From Epiperipatus broadwayi (lineage: Eukaryota; Onychophora; Udeonychophora; Euonychophora; Peripatidae), in the NCBI GenBank assembly GCA_028023455.1, contig JAQFVV010000182.1, positions 930,001-994,000 of the forward strand: 64,000 nt of DNA, read 5' to 3'. The notes below the pieces were generated by a model. It saw only the letters and a program-made list of their open reading frames with translations. It was not told the DNA's origin and made no database searches. Numbering within the stretch: position 1 is the stretch's first letter; each line of letters opens with the position of its first letter. The position numbers were made by a program, and so were the translations under genes. Shown piece after piece: positions 59,437 through 64,000 of the stretch.

Positions 59437-62170
59437 GTATTGAAATAGTATTATTTAGCCATTATCCTGTTTCACCTGCTATGCTCCATAGTAGCATCCT
59501 TTTCCCAGTTCAAACCCATCCCAGTCCACATATATAAGTTTCTAATAATTTATTTTAAATGAAGTAACATATATTTATGTGTATGTGCATGTAATTGTAT
59601 AGGTGCACACATACTATAGCCATATTAATGTTCATATGTGTATATTGCATACATAGTTATAAACTTAAAATTAATAAAAAGGCATAATTTAAATTATGTT
59701 GTGTGAACATTGTTATATATGAAAGAAGTCATAAAGCAATAGATTTAAAAAACATTACAACTCTTTTAAATTAATTTAAATTTGCATTATTTTTAGTTAA
59801 AAAATCCTTTATTTAAAGGCATTTGTATATAAAATTCAATTTCTGTGTAGTCCCACACACATATATACTAAAATGTTTACAGACTTAAACTCTTTTTAAA
59901 AAAAAATTATCTCTTTTTATAAAGTTATAATTCTGAGAAAACCCTCTGCAAGTAATTAATCAAACTTGGAGTCAAAATTTTAATGTATTTTAAAAATAAA
60001 AACTAAGAACAAGGAGTAACCTGTTTGACCATTATTGTTTTCACCAAGAAATGACCAAAGTTTTTATTTTTATGCATTTTAAATTACTGAAGAAAACATT
60101 GGGGAATGTTGTAAACAGGACACTCAAATTACCAATTTTTCTGGTATAAATAACTTTAAATTTTCAGTAGAGGAGTTCACTCGTTAACTTTTCTACCATG
60201 ACAACCTTTGGATAAAACAACCACTGCCTCTCTTTTGGTAAAGAATGGTCCATGCTCATGATGGAATTCAAGACCCTCAGCCTGCCAGAAGACATTAGAA
60301 ATGGATCAGCCCAGCCAAGAATGATGATGATCAGCTACAGAGAAGCCTCAGAAAAGAAGATGCAGTAACAAATTTTCCCACAGAGCTCTTTAAAATTAAT
60401 TCTCATAACCGTGCACAAACTTCTAAATTGTAATAATACTTTAATAAACTAAAACCTAATTTCATTCTGTAAATTTTAATTTAACTTGTAAAATGATATC
60501 TATAAACTTGCCTATTTATGATGTTAAAATATAAAATTCTAAATGCTTGTTAATAATAACTTATTCAGTTATTATTCTATCTTTCTAATCTGAAGTCATG
60601 CCTTCCTTATTTGTTTATATATGTTATTTTCTAATTTATGCTATGCCCAGTTCAGAATGGAGTTCAATTTTATGAATAAAGTTTGAGGGAAAGAGATGAT
60701 TAGAGGCTCTCTCCAAATTAAGTAATGTTGTTCTTTAGCATGCACACAAAAATCTCCGCTCTGAAAACCTAAATATATTCATTAAGCTATTTGTTTAGCT
60801 TATTATTATTATTGGTGGCAGAATTAGGTTTGCAAGTAATAAAGTAATTAGTTAATAAATGCAAGAATGAGTTATAAAGCATATTATATGTGTTGCTTAA
60901 GTCCCAGATATGCTTTAGCCCTCTTTTTAGTTATATTATAAACTGTGCAGATTGGCTAATAAAATTATATTAAATATTCCATTTTAGCATGTTTTAAGAA
61001 TGCTAATCATGAACTGGCATATGGTAGTTTCATGGAACAAAATTATAGAATTTTGCATACATTATTTATTAAATAATATTATATTTAGCATGGTGAATGT
61101 GTCTTTTAAGAAGCACATACGTGCATTTATGCCTTGCTGTATATTTCTTATATGATGGTGGTTTTAATGGCCACCCCATCTCCTTAGTTTGGACAGCTCT
61201 TCTTTAGAACTGGAACACAAGGGTCCAGATTGTTTGTATAAGCTGCTCCGACCATCGAACTATGTGTTCAATTTATTCGCAGCAAGTTGTACGGTCCATG
61301 AGAACTGAGTACTTGGTACTGAATCCCCTGAGTAACTACATATTTGAGACATGCACTTCTAGTAATATATATAATGCCATAGTATTTGAAGTCATACTAC
61401 AAAGCTCCAGTTCATCCCTACATAATGTTATGTAATATTTTAGCATTGATCTGAATATGTAATCTGATTCATACATATATGATCTTCATAGAGCACTTAT
61501 TGCAGCTTGTTTAAGTGTTATTAAATGACTTTTATTAAATATTATGGTGATAAATCATCATTCTTGCACAGACTTAACCATCACAAACCTAATAGATTGG
61601 GCATAGTAAAATGAAGGCATGATTAGAAGCTGTAAATTATTAAAATTGTAATAAACTCTCTTGAAATATAGTGCATCAGATGATATACTGTTTTTAGCTT
61701 GCTCATCATTATTACACCTGCATGTGTCATTCACTGCACTCTTGTGTTTTTATTTATATTTATTAATTAAAATATATTAAACTATAACCACTGTTCTGAG
61801 TTTCATTTGTAATCCATCCCAAATCTTAATTAAATCTCTTAATCCTAAATCTTAGTTGTTTCCTAATATTAGTATTAATATATGCATTATCTAGCCAGCC
61901 ATAGATGTGTGTGTATTTAAATTAATAGTAGTTTAATTAATATTCCCTGAGTCTCTTGTTCCACTCTCTGCTACTGCCGGCACATGAACTAAGAAACTCC
62001 AAGTGTATCATATATGTCACTCATAGGGTAGTAAGTCATGGAGTGTTGGTGGAAGAGCTGAGGTGCAATCAGATTCAAGGTCTCAACCCCGCATCTAGAT
62101 CAGCCTTGGTATAATTTTCCAGAACTCTGGATTTTGTTGCATGAATGTACAAATATGACCATTACAGTAT
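59437..62170. mobile_element. Solo LTR, copy B, with GTAT target duplication
   Basis: A 2726-bp unit, 59441-62166, starting TGAAATAGTATTATTTAGCC and ending GACCATTACA. GTAT lies on both sides (59437-59440 and 62167-62170). Same family as 33364-36281, but clearly diverged and about 190 bp shorter. Different target repeats show two independent insertions, each later reduced to one LTR. Read on the minus strand it begins TGTAATGGTC. No coding region recognised. Confidence 0.85.
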
Positions 62171-62640
62171 GGAGGTTTATTCATTATTATTTCACCCTAT
62201 AGTTATTATTAACTATATTAGAAAAAATTCACAATAGGTCTCCATACACCAGCCAATACTAACAGACTTATTAACAATTCAAAGAATAAAATTGACCTCT
62301 CCCAAACTTCTCAGATTGTTTATAGTATGATGTGCCCTCAGCCCAGATGCCAGGCTACATACTATAGGGAAACAAAGACAACAATTGACAACAGTCACTC
62401 AACACAGGTACACATTTAAAAGAGCACAGAAAAACAATGATAATATGTCTACATTTCTTGAGCATATAAAAAAAACTAGCCATGACTTCATTCCCTCCAA
62501 CCTCAGGATTGTATTATAGAGACAAATGACTGTAAAAGAAAAATAAGAGGCTTATTTTATCAATGGCAATAGCAACACAATAAACAGACATGATACCTGT
62601 TTTGATATCTCCCAAAGATCGACACCCTGACTCATTTGCA
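62171..62640 (+). pseudogene. GIY-YIG end of a second Penelope lineage
   Basis: Conceptual translation gives SKNKIDLSQTSQIVYSMMCP, then QPRCQATYYRETKTTID, then (frame shift) LTQHRYTFKRAQKNNDN, MSTFLEHIKKTSHDF, EAYFINGNSNTINRHD. The order follows Neptune/Poseidon-like Penelope C-termini (NVVYxxxCPxxxCxAxYIGxTxxTLxxRLxxH...KEAxxIxxxxPxIN). YYRET stands where YIGxT is expected. Frameshifts and stops show decay. Solo LTR B is inserted at the upstream edge (or beside it), and no RT of this element is visible. Confidence 0.5.
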
Positions 62641-63889
62641 TTTAATTTGCATAGCTTACATCTAAGACAATCTATTTTGCAGTCTCCAATATGGCTATGA
62701 TTATGATGCAGAGAACCTCAAAAGCGCTAAGCCATAACCGAATTATTGATTATTTTCGTCCTATAACTTATGCAAACTGTGTATTGTATGCGCTTTGTAA
62801 ATTATAACCATTTATTGAGTATTTGCTCTTAGTCTGGCAAAGAAAAATTCTCAATTTTTATTGGAACTTTAAAAAACTTTTATTTTTTCATCCAATCTGG
62901 ATTTGAATCCTATGTTATGGTAAGACAAAAGTACTATCACAACACCACTAGGCTTTTCTATTTATGCTATAGTCATTATTATATATTATATTTGCTACAT
63001 TTGTATATATTATATATTTAAAAAGGAAGAGAAATTATATATTAAATCACTTATAATATAATTTTATATTATTGCAACTCTGATTTGTAAAACTAAAAAA
63101 AAAATAGTATTATTATTTTTAATCTGTTGGTTTATCTACTGTATGCCAATCATCTTTATTTTCTAAAGTAGTAGAAAGATTTTGATAATCAGCTTATTAA
63201 ATAATAAAATCTTCCTAACTTTAATTTTTTTTTTCGGAAATATAAATTATTTAGCAGTACAGATGCAGAGCAATGTAGGGAGTAGGGGTCATTTAAGTTC
63301 TTCTACATAAATTCTTTATAAATTATACACAGTAGTACAATTTTTTTTACTTGTGACCCTCTAAAAATATCTGTTTCTCAGAAGAGCACTGAAATTTAAA
63401 ATGTAGTTTTCAGCAATATTGAGCTGCCAAAATAAATTTTGTGAGGGAATAGCAAACTACCATTGGCAATAATCAAATGTTATCACTTGTATATAGTATG
63501 CTTATCTAATTACCCTATCTGTTTAGAAAAGAAAAATTAAAACAAGAATCTCATTCCTGTTTATTTAGTTAAATGAACAAGATATCAAATTAAAATATTT
63601 TCTGAACATAAAATATAATATCTCAATTCTTACCTTTGAAGAACATTTTGTAATATGCATTTTACATATTGATTTAATATATTTTCATTATCATCCAAAA
63701 AAAATATAGACAAAGGCTATTCAGCATCTTACAGAAAAAGAGTGAAGGAGAAAACAATCTTGATTTGTTGAGGCAAATGTTAGATAATAATCTCTCCTCT
63801 TATTTTCTTGTTAAGAATAACTAGATACCATTTTTAATCAATATTTGGATGGCTGAATTTGCTTGTTTTTAAATGATAAAAATTTACTA
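62641..63889. other. A+T-rich DNA with one tRNA-SINE relic
   Basis: At about 62890-62953 the minus strand reads GCCTAGTGGTGTTGTGATAG (A box) and ATAGGATTCAAATCCAGATT (B box), a decayed tRNA SINE. No other feature recognised. Confidence 0.5.
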
Positions 63890-64000
63890 ATCAACAGAGA
63901 AATACATATCTCACTAAACGGCATAATCACTGAGGGATTCACCCCCACATTGTCTATTTCACAAGGATTGCCTCTCAGTGCCCTGCTATTTGCACTATAT
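63890..64000 (+). pseudogene. LINE reverse transcriptase fragment at the window edge
   Basis: The last 37 codons are open and read INREIHISLNGIITEG, FTPTLSISQGLPLSALLFAL, Y. This matches the RT block QGxPLSPLLFxLY of non-LTR retrotransposons, preceded by the usual strand carrying a short recognition sequence. It does not match the RTE copies here, so it is probably another clade. The window ends before the catalytic box, so whether the full gene is intact cannot be judged. Confidence 0.55.

Overview
This window reads as a stretch of animal, most likely invertebrate, nuclear DNA between genes. It is very A+T-rich (about three quarters by eye), has no operon structure and no long intact reading frame, and is made mostly of transposable-element copies in different states of decay. 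It mixes RTE-type LINEs, Penelope-like elements with GIY-YIG endonuclease ends, a long-LTR retrotransposon with matching solo LTRs of a second family, tRNA-derived SINEs, foldback/MITE-like palindromes and microsatellites. That mix occurs in many lophotrochozoans and chelicerates, but I cannot name the species. I see no host gene I can defend; one possible first exon near 8.9 kb is listed at low confidence.

Layout. 0-0.45 kb: LINE RT scrap. 6.0-8.8 kb: largest RTE copy (minus strand). 9.1-10.85 kb: large decayed inverted repeat with an (ATT)n/(AAT)n hairpin near its centre, cut by a 239-bp palindromic insertion with a 15-bp target duplication. 11.5-16.4 kb: young LTR element with two ~2.16-kb LTRs around only 569 bp. 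17.2-21.1 kb: plus-strand RTE copy split by a ~0.9-kb foldback. 21.7-22.9 kb: cluster of palindromic repeats. 24.3-24.5 kb: second LINE lineage. 26.5-27.7 kb: internally deleted RTE copy. 28.9-32.1 kb: tRNA-SINE relics and a hairpin MITE. 33.4-36.3 kb and 59.4-62.2 kb: two solo LTRs of one family, each with its own 4-bp target duplication. 41.7-44.9 kb: MITE, then ~1-kb segmental duplication. 48.9-51.9 kb: two Penelope-like copies head to head, interrupted by a SINE and MITEs. 55.0-56.0 kb: MITE cluster. 62.2-62.6 kb: fragment of a second Penelope lineage. 63.9-64.0 kb: LINE RT motif cut by the window edge.

How the parts relate. The autonomous families (RTE, Penelope, other LINEs) are all broken here. 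The youngest insertions, judged by exact target duplications or near-identical repeats, are non-autonomous: the 11.5-16.4 kb element, the tRNA SINEs at 39.1 and 58.4 kb, and the palindromic insertion at 10.5 kb.

The most unusual signal is a roughly 90-100-bp structured module at the ends of several otherwise different palindromic repeats (10.7, 16.8, 21.8, 22.4, 22.8 and 38.9 kb). An outer stem (AAGCTTG/CAAGCTT) encloses an inner hairpin whose two arms change together between copies, followed by an AGTCA/TGACT hairpin and usually an oligo-T run. This may be a previously undescribed structured mobile-element terminus.
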